Shown here in pieces: positions 1-10,536 of a stretch of 64,000 nucleotides of DNA. The notes under the pieces were generated by a model, which saw nothing but the letters and a program-made list of their open reading frames with translations, did not search any database and was not told the origin of the DNA. A program made the translations under genes and the position numbers. Numbering within the stretch: the stretch's first letter is position 1; the number at the start of each line of letters is the position of its first letter. This stretch comes from Purshia tridentata (lineage: Eukaryota; Streptophyta; Magnoliopsida; Rosales; Rosaceae). The stretch covers positions 62,001 to 126,000 of the forward strand of contig QANT01008001.1 in the NCBI GenBank assembly GCA_003254885.1, in the 5' to 3' direction.

Positions 1-3000
1 TTATTTTTTGTTGCAATGTTGGTTCTTTTGGGGGGCACATTAAGTGCATGTTCCAGGAATTAGGCAGGGTCATCATTTTATATCATGGCTTTGTATTAGT
101 AAACATGCATCATCAATAACATGTATTCATCAGCCTAATTATGAATGCATCAAAGGCACTAAGCCAGGCAGACAATAAGGTGGTATAATCGATCTATATA
201 TGAACATCGTGGCCCAAACTGTCTCGTTTACTTTACAAGTCATGATTACTATAAACCTTGATCGATCTAATTCAATCAAATTGTACAATTAATTAGAATG
301 AGGGTTGCAAGTGAAAGTTGATCCTCATTATTCAAATTACTTCATGCATCCATGTGACTCCATTTGTCGTCATACCGAAACTTTGTTCCCAATATTCCCA
401 TTTATATATTCCAATTTGAGATATTCTATATATATATGAAAGCTCAATTGTCACTCTCCACGACTGGTATTCAAACCTAAGATTCTAGGAAGATGAATTT
501 GTGGGTTTTAGTTGGAAACCGAGGGATCGATTTGTTGTTCTCTTGCTGTCTGTCATCATTCATCAGAACTTAATTAACCAATTAGTTGGCCAATTAGTGA
601 CGAATAAGCCAGAAGAAATTTGTTTGATTAAACAAGGGGAATGTAATTGATTGCAATGACAGATGGATAAATAGTAAATATGAAGAATATGGTTTACCAG
701 CCCCGACTTATATATATTATAGTAATTATACAATTAATTAGTGCCATTAAAATATTAACAATTGGTTTTAGCTAGAGATTATTAATTAAGCAACTTGCTT
801 AATTAGTGCCCCTAGTTTTGACTTTTGAGTCACTAAAGCGCACTCACTAATCACATAATACTGTGGACGCGGGATCATATTCTGATATTCATTCATAAAT
901 ATGCATAATATATATATGCATATATATTATGTACGTACGTGTAGAACAATAACAAAAAGATAGGGTGAATCTGAAATGGAAGCCGACATACATAAAAACA
1001 AAGGGACGGAGTTAGGTGATAAGCAGACATCTACGTATATCCCATACACATAAATTCGGCTTCTCTCCAATGAGTTCTCATCCACTAGTACATACTTTTA
1101 AGCGTCATCAATATTCAAAATGGTCAATACCACATACCACCATGAAAAATAACATCATGTCTTTTTACTGAATATGGAATATATATTTTATTGTTCAATT
1201 ATGTATCTCACCGAGATCAAAATCAACAAGCTAGTTTACATAGGAAAGATCGATAAATCCAATCCTCTTAATGTTACTGACCACATCTCTAGCTTATATA
1301 GATAAAATGCACTGGTTGTTTTTGGAATTAATTAATCTAAATGACAAGAATAGTAAGAAAATTAGTTATTATTGAAATAAGTCAATGATCATTCTTTGGA
1401 TTATAACAATTATAACGAAAGCAACTTAATTACTAACATGCATAAATAAATTTTATGTGAATCCAATCTAACACAATGATGAGTAAATATAATACAAATT
1501 AATAGTTCTATTCAAACTTAAATGCTCTTTAATGACACGATTTTCGATTAAGTTGAATTTTTACAGACATTGTCTTTAATAAGTGATCTAAATAAATGAA
1601 TGGTTACAATCGATCATAACCCCACACTGTTGAATGATGAACGACGATTTTAGAGGAGGGGGTTGGAAGAGCTTTGTCCGTTTATTAATTGGAATGAAAT
1701 TTCTGTGTCATGATAACCAGAAATGAAGTCACGCCTGTGTTAATGGAATAGTGGCATGACTAGGCAGACATATAAAAAGGGTTGGATCAATTGCTCTAAG
1801 ATTAAAATATAAGAGGTGCTAATAGGAATGAATGTATGTGCGCGCATGTGACTATGTGAGGGGCCTAACTATAAACATTAAACATATAACCCCACGAAAA
1901 AGCTTAAGTTAGGTACCCTTGAGTTAGATCATCGTATTCTTCAAATAAGGAAAGAGTAAGATTAAATAAACGTGGACTAATTAATGAAGCAATAGTGCAA
2001 TAAGGATAACGATTAATTAATTAAACAGACTATATTGTGTAGTAGATAATACGTAATATCATCAAAGATAGATGGATAGAACTTTAACTCCATGGTCGGG
2101 TATAGAATATTAGTAACCAACACATTAAGCAGCCACAATAATTAAGTAATTAATTACAGCATTATCCAGAGCCACTTAATTAATTAAGTTTTTAGAATCA
2201 TATATAGCGCGCTATAGAGGTTGCATATACCTGAGACAGAGACATCAAATCTATAGTATATCGTGCATGTACACCAAAGCATGCATATATCATTCTTATT
2301 CCATATTTGTGCTTCTCTCTTACTTTTCTTCTTCCTTCTTGGTTGATGGTGTGGGAAGAGTGGGAGGAGCTGATATGACATAAAGCTAGTGATCGAGAAG
2401 AGTTCGTAGCGTGTGTAGGTGGGGGTTTGAAACTTTGAGTTACCAACACATCCAAGACTTCGAATTCTCTGATTCTTCTTTAACTTCCCATTATTAGATA
2501 TCCTTCTTTGGATTAACAAGAACTTTTTGAAAAATAAAAGAGGTGAATGAGGGATAATATAGTTAATTAACCACACTTAGACATAAGTCACATAACATTA
2601 ACTCGCATTGTAGCTAGTGCTATATATAAGAATATTAATATTGTACGTTTATATAATGATATATATATTTGTTAATATGTAGTGGCAGCAAAGTCCATTT
2701 CTTGTCCGATCTCGGTTTACAAGTTGCTGTCGAAAGGAACCTAACTAGGGAATAGACAAGCAATATATCGGTAACATGAGGTGTGGCTAGCTCTGCCATA
2801 TATATGTATATGCGCACCGCAACAGGCGTAATTAGCTGAGGCCATATGAGTCCATGACCCATGACCCAACTAATTAATTATTAATTAAAATTAATTTGCT
2901 AGAGTACTATACTATATATTATCACATGCATGATCGATCTTCGTCATCCCATATATTACAATACATTGACCCCTTTAAGAAGTAGGGCTCAATAACATTA

Positions 3001-3738
3001 ATTGGGTTTAATTTGTTTATGGAATGGAAGAAATCAAAGTCACAATCTAAAATGTTGTCTTCTTCTGCGGTCAGAACATAAACTGATTGGCAACTGCAGG
3101 CTGCAGCTATTCTATTTTAGAATATTTTTTCATATTCAAATATTATCTCCCCAATTCAAAAAGAATTTATGTGGAAGGAAATTAATGCTCGATACAATTA
3201 GTACATTCACACAATTAGTTGATGATGTCGGTAAACAAAATACACAGATCGAGTACGTAATTTGATATTGTGATCAGTAATGTTATACAATGGAGAAGGA
3301 AAGGTACGTGGTTTTCATTCTGTTTTACCACTAATATAACATTGCATGATCGAGCAAGTAATATATATACATATTTCCAGCATATATATTCCATATATTA
3401 TAGCAAGTTGCCCACGTGGTGTGAACAATATTTTTATACAAGAAGCTGAAGGACGTATCTGATAATGAAGATTTGTAAACATGCAATAATGATAATAATA
3501 ATTTCTATTTTCTAGTAGTAGTAGTAGTAGTACTAGTCTCTGACAGTGCTAGGTTGTCATGACTTGTATTTTACCCCCTCTAAACCAAATTTCAATATGT
3601 TAGAGTATCAAAGGCGTACGTATATACGTGGTGGGACAGTGGGAGTGATATAATCACTTGCTAGATTAGCTAGAAGAAGATGTAAAAGTAAACAAGAGAA
3701 GCGATCGATTATAATATTTCAAAGGATTAAAGGTAGCT
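1..3738. other. AT-rich intergenic region, no gene supported
   Basis: No open frame here has recognisable protein similarity or a convincing exon chain; the short frames at 2.2-2.9 kb read like chance translations. The stretch holds many TATATA and TTAATTAA runs, an AT quasi-palindrome at 904-931, and a TAG microsatellite at about 3513-3531. The right end probably contains the 3' untranslated region of the minus-strand gene that stops at 3739. A non-coding RNA gene cannot be excluded by eye. Confidence 0.6.
904..931. repeat. AT-rich quasi-palindrome
   Basis: A 28-base AT stretch reads almost the same on both strands around a central ATGCAT, with arms of 12 and 10 bases. It could extrude as a cruciform, but such runs are common in AT-rich plant spacers and no function is implied. 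Confidence 0.5.
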
Positions 3739-4201
3739 TCAACCAGTGGTTGTACAATTGATGCAGTTACAGGTCTTGGGGACAAAGGCACAGACCCCAA
3801 AGGGCTTGCCAGGGAGGTTGCAGTCGATGCCGAAGCAGCAAGGCATGGTGGCGCAGGTGGTGGCGGAGCAGCACTTGCACACCAAGCACAGCTGATACGG
3901 CTCAAGTCTCCGTCGTCGTGTAATACCATCATGATCAACATGGGGCCTAAACTCCGTTGGACCCATGGGTTTTAATGGCCCACTAATTGATTCGTGTATT
4001 GACATAAGCTCTTCAACTGCTGCATCACATTCTGCACATGTACAGCATCACTACAATATTCAAGAATATGCATATAAATTTCAAATTGAAAAAGAGATTT
4101 TATGCTTTGGTATTTTACTTACCAGGACTGATGGTTAATAGCGCCATCAAGAGAATTAAAGCCGCTAATTTTACGGTGGTACTGTTTGTGGAATCGTCCA
4201 T
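3739..4201 (-). CDS. Small secreted cysteine-rich protein (DUF7866-like)
   Basis: Two exons read from the minus strand: 4201-4123 and 4031-3739, joined across a 91-base intron with a GTAAGT donor and a TGCAG acceptor. The product is 123 residues. Residues 1-26 form a hydrophobic signal-peptide-like leader around KLAALILLMALLTI, giving a likely secreted or membrane-tethered protein. The C-terminal 45 residues hold about eleven cysteines in a pattern with CKCC, PCCFGIDC and CNCINC. I recall this Cys pattern from small plant proteins annotated as DUF7866, whose function is not established. The start is the first ATG in frame with the leader. A short GA microsatellite lies just upstream in the probable 5' untranslated region. 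The fold and any ligand role are unknown; an apoplastic peptide or disulfide-rich domain is inference. Confidence 0.75.
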
Positions 4202-5029
4202 GTCTCAAGGTAAACACAATTATACAGTATACAGTACCCCTGGAGAGACCAGAGAGAGAGAGAGAGAGAGTTTTGGGAATAAAATTTTGTGTGGTGGAAA
4301 GCAGTGGGGGAAGAGATTGATTTGTTAAGACTTAAGAGGAAGTGGGTCAATGAATGGATGGGTATTTGATATTTGTTGCCTCTCATCATACGTAGATAAA
4401 AAGGACATCGATGGAATCTAAATACTTGCGGGGTATGTTAATCATGTCCGCCAGATCCGACCCAATTGTTATGGGTTCAATCCACCCACTACCCTGCTCT
4501 ACCCAAGTACTTGGTTACAATATGAGTCCTTGAACATACTGACACATTGACACCAAATTCAGGAATAAAGGTGCAATGTTATGTTATGCCCCTGAAAGTA
4601 GATGGGTTTAGTTAGGTAGTTCGGCTGCTGAGGCAATGTTGTCAAATAACATTCATGCCATTAATCTTGTACTCTTTTTCCCACGAATTCTAACAAATTC
4701 AAGGGATGAGAAGAATAAGTTACATCAGGAGGTGAAGAGAATTACACAATGAAACTGTCACAGCATCAAGTTCTTTGGGATTTAACAGGAGGTCTGTATC
4801 TAAATGTTAGCATTGGGCTTTTAACATGGCAATTTCCAATGGCACTAGAGCATTGCAAAACCTAAATACAAGCACACGCCAAACAGAGGTACATAGAGGA
4901 ACACCATGAAACCATGCCTGTGGAAAACAATGACATGTGCACTCATAATTTAAACAAGCAAATTTTGTCATTGCAAAAAAGGTTGGGGGGATAACGCATA
5001 CAAACAAGTATACAATATAGATGACATTC
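4202..5029. other. Intergenic between two minus-strand genes
   Basis: The left part is the promoter and 5' untranslated region of the Cys-rich gene and includes a GA run at about 4252-4271. The right part, roughly 4.7-5.03 kb, is the likely 3' untranslated region of the PBL8-like kinase gene. No other gene was seen. Confidence 0.5.
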
Positions 5030-8000
5030 TCATCTAACTCTGCACGCTGCAGGCCCTCCTGGAGAGCAATTTGGGTTCGGAGATCGACAAACAGCACCAG
5101 GACCTACATTATTTGAAAACCTGTGACGCATTCGGTACTCAGGGATTCTGCTCATGGCAAACGGTCCACCAGTTGACGATTCACTTGGATCGTTACAACT
5201 TTGTAGGGGTTCCAATGTTTCAACGACATCACTCATTAAGGGCCTTGCTTTGGGGTTTTGGCTGAGACAATAGTATGCCAAGCTGCAGGCCTTCTGTGCT
5301 GCCCTGACTGAGTATTGATCCAACCTAGGGTCAATTATTTGTAGCAACTTTCTCTTGTCGTTCAGTTTTGGTCGTGCCCAATCTACCAAGTTCTGCTCCC
5401 TACTTGGTCTCGTCTTATCAACAGATCTCCTTCCTGTCAAAAGCTCAAGGAGAACAACTCCAAAGCTGTATACATCACTCCTGGCAGTTAGGTGGCCTGC
5501 TCATTTCATATAGATTTCGTTTAGAATAACAGTTCATAAGCCTGCGTGCGTGCAAATTAAGTACTCCTGCAGTATGTGAACAAGAAAACTAGACATATGG
5601 AAAACATATCTCAACATTTTCATTTTCTGACAAAATTTTAAAGGAAAAATAGAGGACCATCAGACATTCTTTTAATCACTTAGTTACAGAACAGAGACAA
5701 CAAGGTAGATGGACATAGCAATACTCCAGAGTTCAAATTTGCAAATCACTCATTGCTATACAATTTTCAATCCTAAACCATTACAGTCAAGATAGAAAAC
5801 ATGTAAAAGTGAGTGCTCTATTCATTACCAGGAATTTTTTAGTCTTAGATCTAACCATTCAAAATTGGTTACTTATTTTAGTTATTAGTCTTTGCATGTG
5901 TATATATAGATATTCGTATGTGTATCTCAAAGTTTAGGATTATTATGTAGATGAAAAATGACTTATACTTCTACCCCTCATACATTGTTAGCTCTTAATA
6001 CAATGGGTAGTGACCATAGGATTTATGATATGATTTGAACAAAAAGTGTACTGAAGCTGCCAAGAATCTATGAATTCAATTTCCAGTTGCATAGAAGCCA
6101 AGCATTTATGATAATATTTGAATAGAAAGTGCACTAAAGCTGTCAAGAATCTATTAATTCAATTTCCAGTTGCTATAGAAGCCAAAAGACATACACAAGT
6201 ACCAAGAAAATTGTTATCTTTATGCACTCTGCCAATTAGCAATACTGTATTTAATTCATTATCATATTTATTATAAAAGATGTTATAGCCAAAAAAGAAA
6301 AATCTCCTAGTAATGTTTAAACTATCTGACCATCAAGCACATTTGCCCACGTTCATCACAAGAAGAGCCACTCTATGTTCTAGATTTCCCCTCCCAAGAC
6401 CCTGCTTTGGCAGTACCAAACCAGGTGTGGTCTGACTTTATCTTTCACCAGTGAAAGGAAGAAAGACAATTTGAAAAGAATTCAAGAAATAAACTCATAA
6501 TACTTCCATAGAAAGCAGAGAATCATGGTAGAGTATTCCTCAAATGGTACTACCACTGGTGATATTGACCATCATAACCCCCCCGAAGGACCTAGTTGAC
6601 ATTTTCTTTTTTTTACAAGAAGCAGTGAATTTTAGAATTAGTGGAAGTAAATGTTGTTATTCTATACAAGACAAAAATCTAGATTTGTTCCCCTCTCAAA
6701 TTCTTCAATTAAAGGAGGATTCCCTATGTTCCAACTACCTATAGGCTATAGTAAGCAGTGAGATTTTAGAATTAGTGGAATTAAATGTTGTTCCTCTATA
6801 CAAGACAAAAATCTAGATTTGTTTCCCACTCAAAAAATTCAACTAAAAGAGATTCATTATGTTTATTACGTTGAATCAAGCATTTCCAACATATGAAAAC
6901 GTCATACCAGTCATTACATATTCAGGGGCTGCATAACCATAGGTACCCATAACTCGAGTCGACACATGGGTCTCGTCACCTTGAGGTCCAGCTTTAGCAA
7001 GTCCAAAATCAGAAAGCTTGGCAGTATAATCCTGCGAACACAAGCAACAAGTAAGATTAATACGAGTTTGCATGCAATCATTAATAAATATGTTTGAACA
7101 GAAACAACTTATAGGATTTAGAAATTTAAGAAACAACACTTACAGAGTCCAATAAGATATTCGAAGTTTTGAAGTCCCGGTAGATAACTGGCCTTTCAGC
7201 ATTGTGAAGAAAAGCAAGTCCCTTTGCAGCTCCCAGAGCAATCATCATCCTCGTTGCCCACGATAATGGAACAGTTGCCTCTATATGTTCAGCAAATTTT
7301 GATTAGCAACACAAAATCATCAACAACAAGAAGCAAAAACAGAACATTTTACAGCTGTGTATGCAACGTAAACGATGAGAGACTGAGAATAAAAGGCAAT
7401 ACTCCGGAACAAGTGATTCTCGAGGCTTCCTCTGAACATGAACTCGTAGACGAGCAACCTGTGATCGTCCTCGCAGCAATAGCCAATCAATTTGACGAGG
7501 TTCGGGTGGCGGAGCTGGCCGAGAAAGTTAACCTCCGTCAGCCACTCGCGGTGGCCCTGGAGGCCCTCCTTGTTGAGCACCTTGACGGCGACCGGCAGCG
7601 ATTTGAGCCCCACCCTCACATTCTCGTCAATGTAGCCCTTGTACACGGTCCCGAACCCCCCCTCGCCCAAGATGTAGTCAGAGCGGAAGCTCTTGGTGAT
7701 GGTCTCGAGCTCGAAGAGCGTGAAGGCGATGACGTGCGTGTACAGCACGGCATTCTTCCGCGCGTCCTCGAAGTTACGTGGCGTCGAAGGATCGCTCAGA
7801 TCTGAAATTGAACGGCTGTGATTCTGCTTCTTCTCGCCGCCGTTGTTCTTCGCCCCCACATTCGACGACAGCGAGTTTAGTTGTTGAACTGCGCAATCAG
7901 AAACTCAAGCATTTAGCTCATAAAAAATCACAATACAAATACAGAACAGATCTGGATTCTTCTGAACCAAACAAGGCACAAGCACCAACCTTGAGCATTG

Positions 8001-8041
8001 GTTACCACAGCAGATTCCTCCCTCGTCCCGCAGTTCCCCAT
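5030..8041 (-). CDS. PBL8: PBL8-like receptor-like cytoplasmic kinase (RLCK VII)
   Basis: Five coding exons on the minus strand: 8041-7990, 7888-7403, 7280-7144, 7031-6908 and 5496-5030, giving 421 residues. The protein begins MGNCGT, a myristoylation signal at Gly2 with a palmitoylatable Cys4, so plasma-membrane attachment is expected. The kinase domain is complete: glycine loop GEGGFG at 92-97, ATP-binding Lys120 in AVKVL, the RD-type catalytic loop YRDFKTSN with Asp215, and the DFG motif at Asp233. The activation segment carries [18 protein letters not shown]. The ending, with [17 protein letters not shown], matches my memory of Arabidopsis PBL8 (At5g01020), which is about 410 residues. 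RLCK-VII kinases relay signals from surface receptors, mostly in immunity; the specific partner of this one is not visible. The last intron (5497-6907) is long and carries two separate local duplications. Confidence 0.92.
6021..6187. repeat. Tandem duplication in the last PBL8 intron
   Basis: Two diverged copies of an approximately 80-base unit lie at 6021-6100 and 6104-6187. Shared blocks include CAAGAATCTAT and AATTCAATTTCCAGTTGC followed by ATAGAAGCCAA. The copies differ by scattered substitutions and small indels, so the duplication is not very recent. Confidence 0.8.
6621..6861. repeat. Second tandem duplication in the same intron
   Basis: Copies at about 6621-6729 and 6754-6861, offset 133 bases, share AGCAGTGA, TTTTAGAATTAGTGGAA, TAAATGTTGTT and the block CAAGACAAAAATCTAGATTT. 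Divergence is low to moderate. It is separate from the duplication 0.5 kb away in the same intron. Confidence 0.8.
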
Positions 8042-9363
8042 CTTGTCGACGATACGTCAGCGTTTTTAGCAGTAGCAGAAGAAGCAGAAGTAGCACTGAG
8101 TAAAAGCCACGGCTGTTGTTGAAGAAGTTGACCTCCGACTGTGTGTGTTGTTGCGCTTTTAGTGGCGCAGACTTTCATTCTTCGGTGGCTTTCTCCTCCT
8201 CTCAACTGTTTTCCCAAGCTTTTTATCTTCGTCTCTCTCTCTCTCTCTCACTCACTGATCTTAATTCTAAAACACTTAATTAGTAAGTAATTATTATTTA
8301 ACTAACAGAATGCAATTACGATCTCATAATATGCTTTAAATTAATTAAAAGATTACAGCAGAAAGAGTAAAACTAAAAGCAATCCTGAAACGTAATCCAA
8401 TTTGATATCTTCTTCCTCCAAGTGGCAGTGCTTCAAAGCTCAAACTTTGCCCTCTCCTTAAACTCTGTAAGACAGTGAGAGTGATGGACCTGTGGCTGTC
8501 TGTGGATCTCTTCTTCCTCCTCTTCGCTGTTTGCTACAGAGTATGTGGGACCACCTCTTCTTCCAATTATTTATTTTTTTACTTTATCTTATCTTATATA
8601 TTGTCAATTAAGTCAAAAACTGGAAAGGCCCAAATTTAAATGATGGGCTTGGGATTCGGCCAGCAATTCATTCAAAATTATGTCAAAATTGTAAATAAAT
8701 TAGTGAATTTAGATATGATCTATGAAATACTTCCCACATATAATTGGTATTTGAATCCTTGGCCGTACTATTTTACAAAACTATTTTTGTCTAGGGGAAA
8801 TTATTTTGGCACTCCAAAATTAGCATTATACACTATTCATTTGTGAGAGTATAGAGAAGTGCAATAAGGCATTTTCGAAGCGTCAAAATCATCTCTCTTT
8901 CATCAAATCAATTATAATAATTAATATACGATAAAGTCAACTGCAATCAATTTTGACTCATATTTGATTCTAATGGACTTTGTTATAATTGATTTGATGA
9001 AAACCCTCCAACAATGGTCACGTTACCATTTTTTAACATAATCTTGATTGAACTAATGGCAATGAATATTTTGACACAAGAATAAAGTTTAGATACCAAA
9101 AATTTGACAACAAGAAAAAAAGTTAAGGAAACAATGGTCAGAGTTTAAAGGACCATAGCTAAACTTTTCGCTATTTTATTGTCAATTGGGCTAAAATCTG
9201 GGCAGGCCCAACTTGAAAGAGTGGTCTTGGGCCTCAAGAAAAGCCCTACCCAGTACCCACTTTCTAACTAACATGCTCGCTTATCCAGAGCCCTTCTAAA
9301 TCGTAGTTCATAGATAAGAAAAATAACCCAGAACAGCAAAACCAGATTTTGTATGGTTTGGGA
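8042..9363. other. Divergent promoter region between PBL8 and L17
   Basis: This spacer separates the minus-strand kinase gene from the plus-strand L17 gene. It includes the kinase 5' untranslated region with a CT run at about 8232-8249, and a foldback element at 8900-9000 (listed separately). No protein gene was seen. A short open frame from 8484 begins with a hydrophobic stretch but has no supporting context. Confidence 0.5.
8900..9000. mobile_element. Foldback/MITE-like element
   Basis: A perfect 18-base inverted repeat has its left arm at 8900-8917 (TCATCAAATCAATTATAA) and its right arm at 8983-9000. The spacer is AT-rich, and inner parts of the arms are also loosely complementary. Size and structure fit a small non-autonomous DNA element or its remnant. 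No clear target-site duplication was identified and no family is assigned. Confidence 0.55.
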
Positions 9364-10536
9364 ATGGCGACGGCAATGGCATTGGCTACGGCATCAGGAA
9401 CAGTGGAAAGTGGCAGATGGAGTATGGCGTCTCTGATGTCAGCTCTCCCATCAACACCAGGTAAATTTACGGTTGCTACATCTCCATCTTCATCACCATG
9501 TGGCCATCGTAGTTTGCGGCTCAGCCTCAGTCTCAACCAGTCTCTCCGCAAGCCCCAACAAACTTTTGGGTCTTTCACGGGTCTCTCCCCCGTGAACTCT
9601 CTTCTCTCTCTTGGCCTCTCCGGTACCACTCTCTTCTCCAACACTAAGTTTGGTTTATAAATTTTGTGTTTTTGATTAAGTAGAGGGATATTAGTTGAGG
9701 TAGAGGCAATTGGGTGCGTCTGTGCGAGTGAAATTATGTATCTTTGTGCATTGTTCAGCTCAAGTTTCATTTCCTTCACCTAACAAATGATAGCAAATGT
9801 GCATTTATTTATCTGTGTATTGTTTCAGTTCAATTTTCATTTACTTCACTTAACAAATGATAACAATTTGGTAAGAATGCATTAAATTAAATTTCAATAA
9901 TGTAGCTCAAATGGTTGTGGGACTTCCACAATGGGGAATCCATATTGCTTGCATTGTTGATTTTGTATCTTATCATCATGCTAAGACTAATTAGTAATTA
10001 CTCTCACGTCTGCAAGAGTGACCTCTATTTCTATGTCATACATCTTTGAGATATGTTTTCCATCATTTGGTTTCTGTTTCACTAACCATGCAAGACCCTC
10101 AAATGCTATTATCTACCTTCTGGCAGAATATACAAGTTTTGAACATAACTTCACCATTGTTGATAATGGTTGCCGATTTTATGCCATGAGACATGGCAGG
10201 CGAGTACCTAAGCTCAACAGGCCTCCTGACCAGAGAAAAGCACTTTTGCGAGGCCTTACTACTCAGCTCCTTAAATATGGTCGCATCAAAACCACTCGAG
10301 CAAGGGCCAGTGCCATGAGGAAGTATGTTGACAAAATGATCACCTTGGCCAAGGATGGGTCTCTTCATAAGAGGAGACAGGCTCTGGGCTTTATCTATGA
10401 AAAGCAGATTGTCCATGCCTTGTTTGCGGAGGTACCAGACAGATATGGGGAGAGAAATGGTGGTTACACTAGAATTATTAGAACACTTCCAAGGCGAGGA
10501 GACAATGCACCGATGGCATACATTGAACTTGTGTAG
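9364..10536 (+). CDS. RPL17: Plastid ribosomal protein bL17c precursor
   Basis: Two exons, 9364-9647 and 10137-10536, give 227 residues. Exon 1 encodes a Ser/Thr-rich, acid-poor N-terminus ([12 protein letters not shown] onward) typical of a chloroplast transit peptide. Exon 2 carries the whole bacterial-type L17 core starting [20 protein letters not shown], with [32 protein letters not shown] and the ending [14 protein letters not shown]. This matches the plastid L17 family as I recall it from Arabidopsis At3g54210. L17 is a large-subunit protein near the peptide exit tunnel, so the product should act in chloroplast translation after import. The donor AA|GTTTGG and acceptor ACAAG|T were chosen because they restore frame and give the expected lead-in FTIVDNG before the core. 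An ATG 15 bases upstream (9349) is possible but adds only five residues. Confidence 0.92.

Noticed and set aside
2184-2576. Open frame of about 130 codons on the minus strand
   Set aside because: Its low-complexity, AT-driven composition has no motif, and overlapping frames of similar length suggest chance.
7224-7805. Long plus-strand frame opposite the PBL8 kinase exon
   Set aside because: It is the antisense shadow of a strongly supported kinase exon.
8484-8640. Short hydrophobic frame starting MDLWLSV
   Set aside because: No downstream exon, conserved motif or promoter context; it lies in a spacer.
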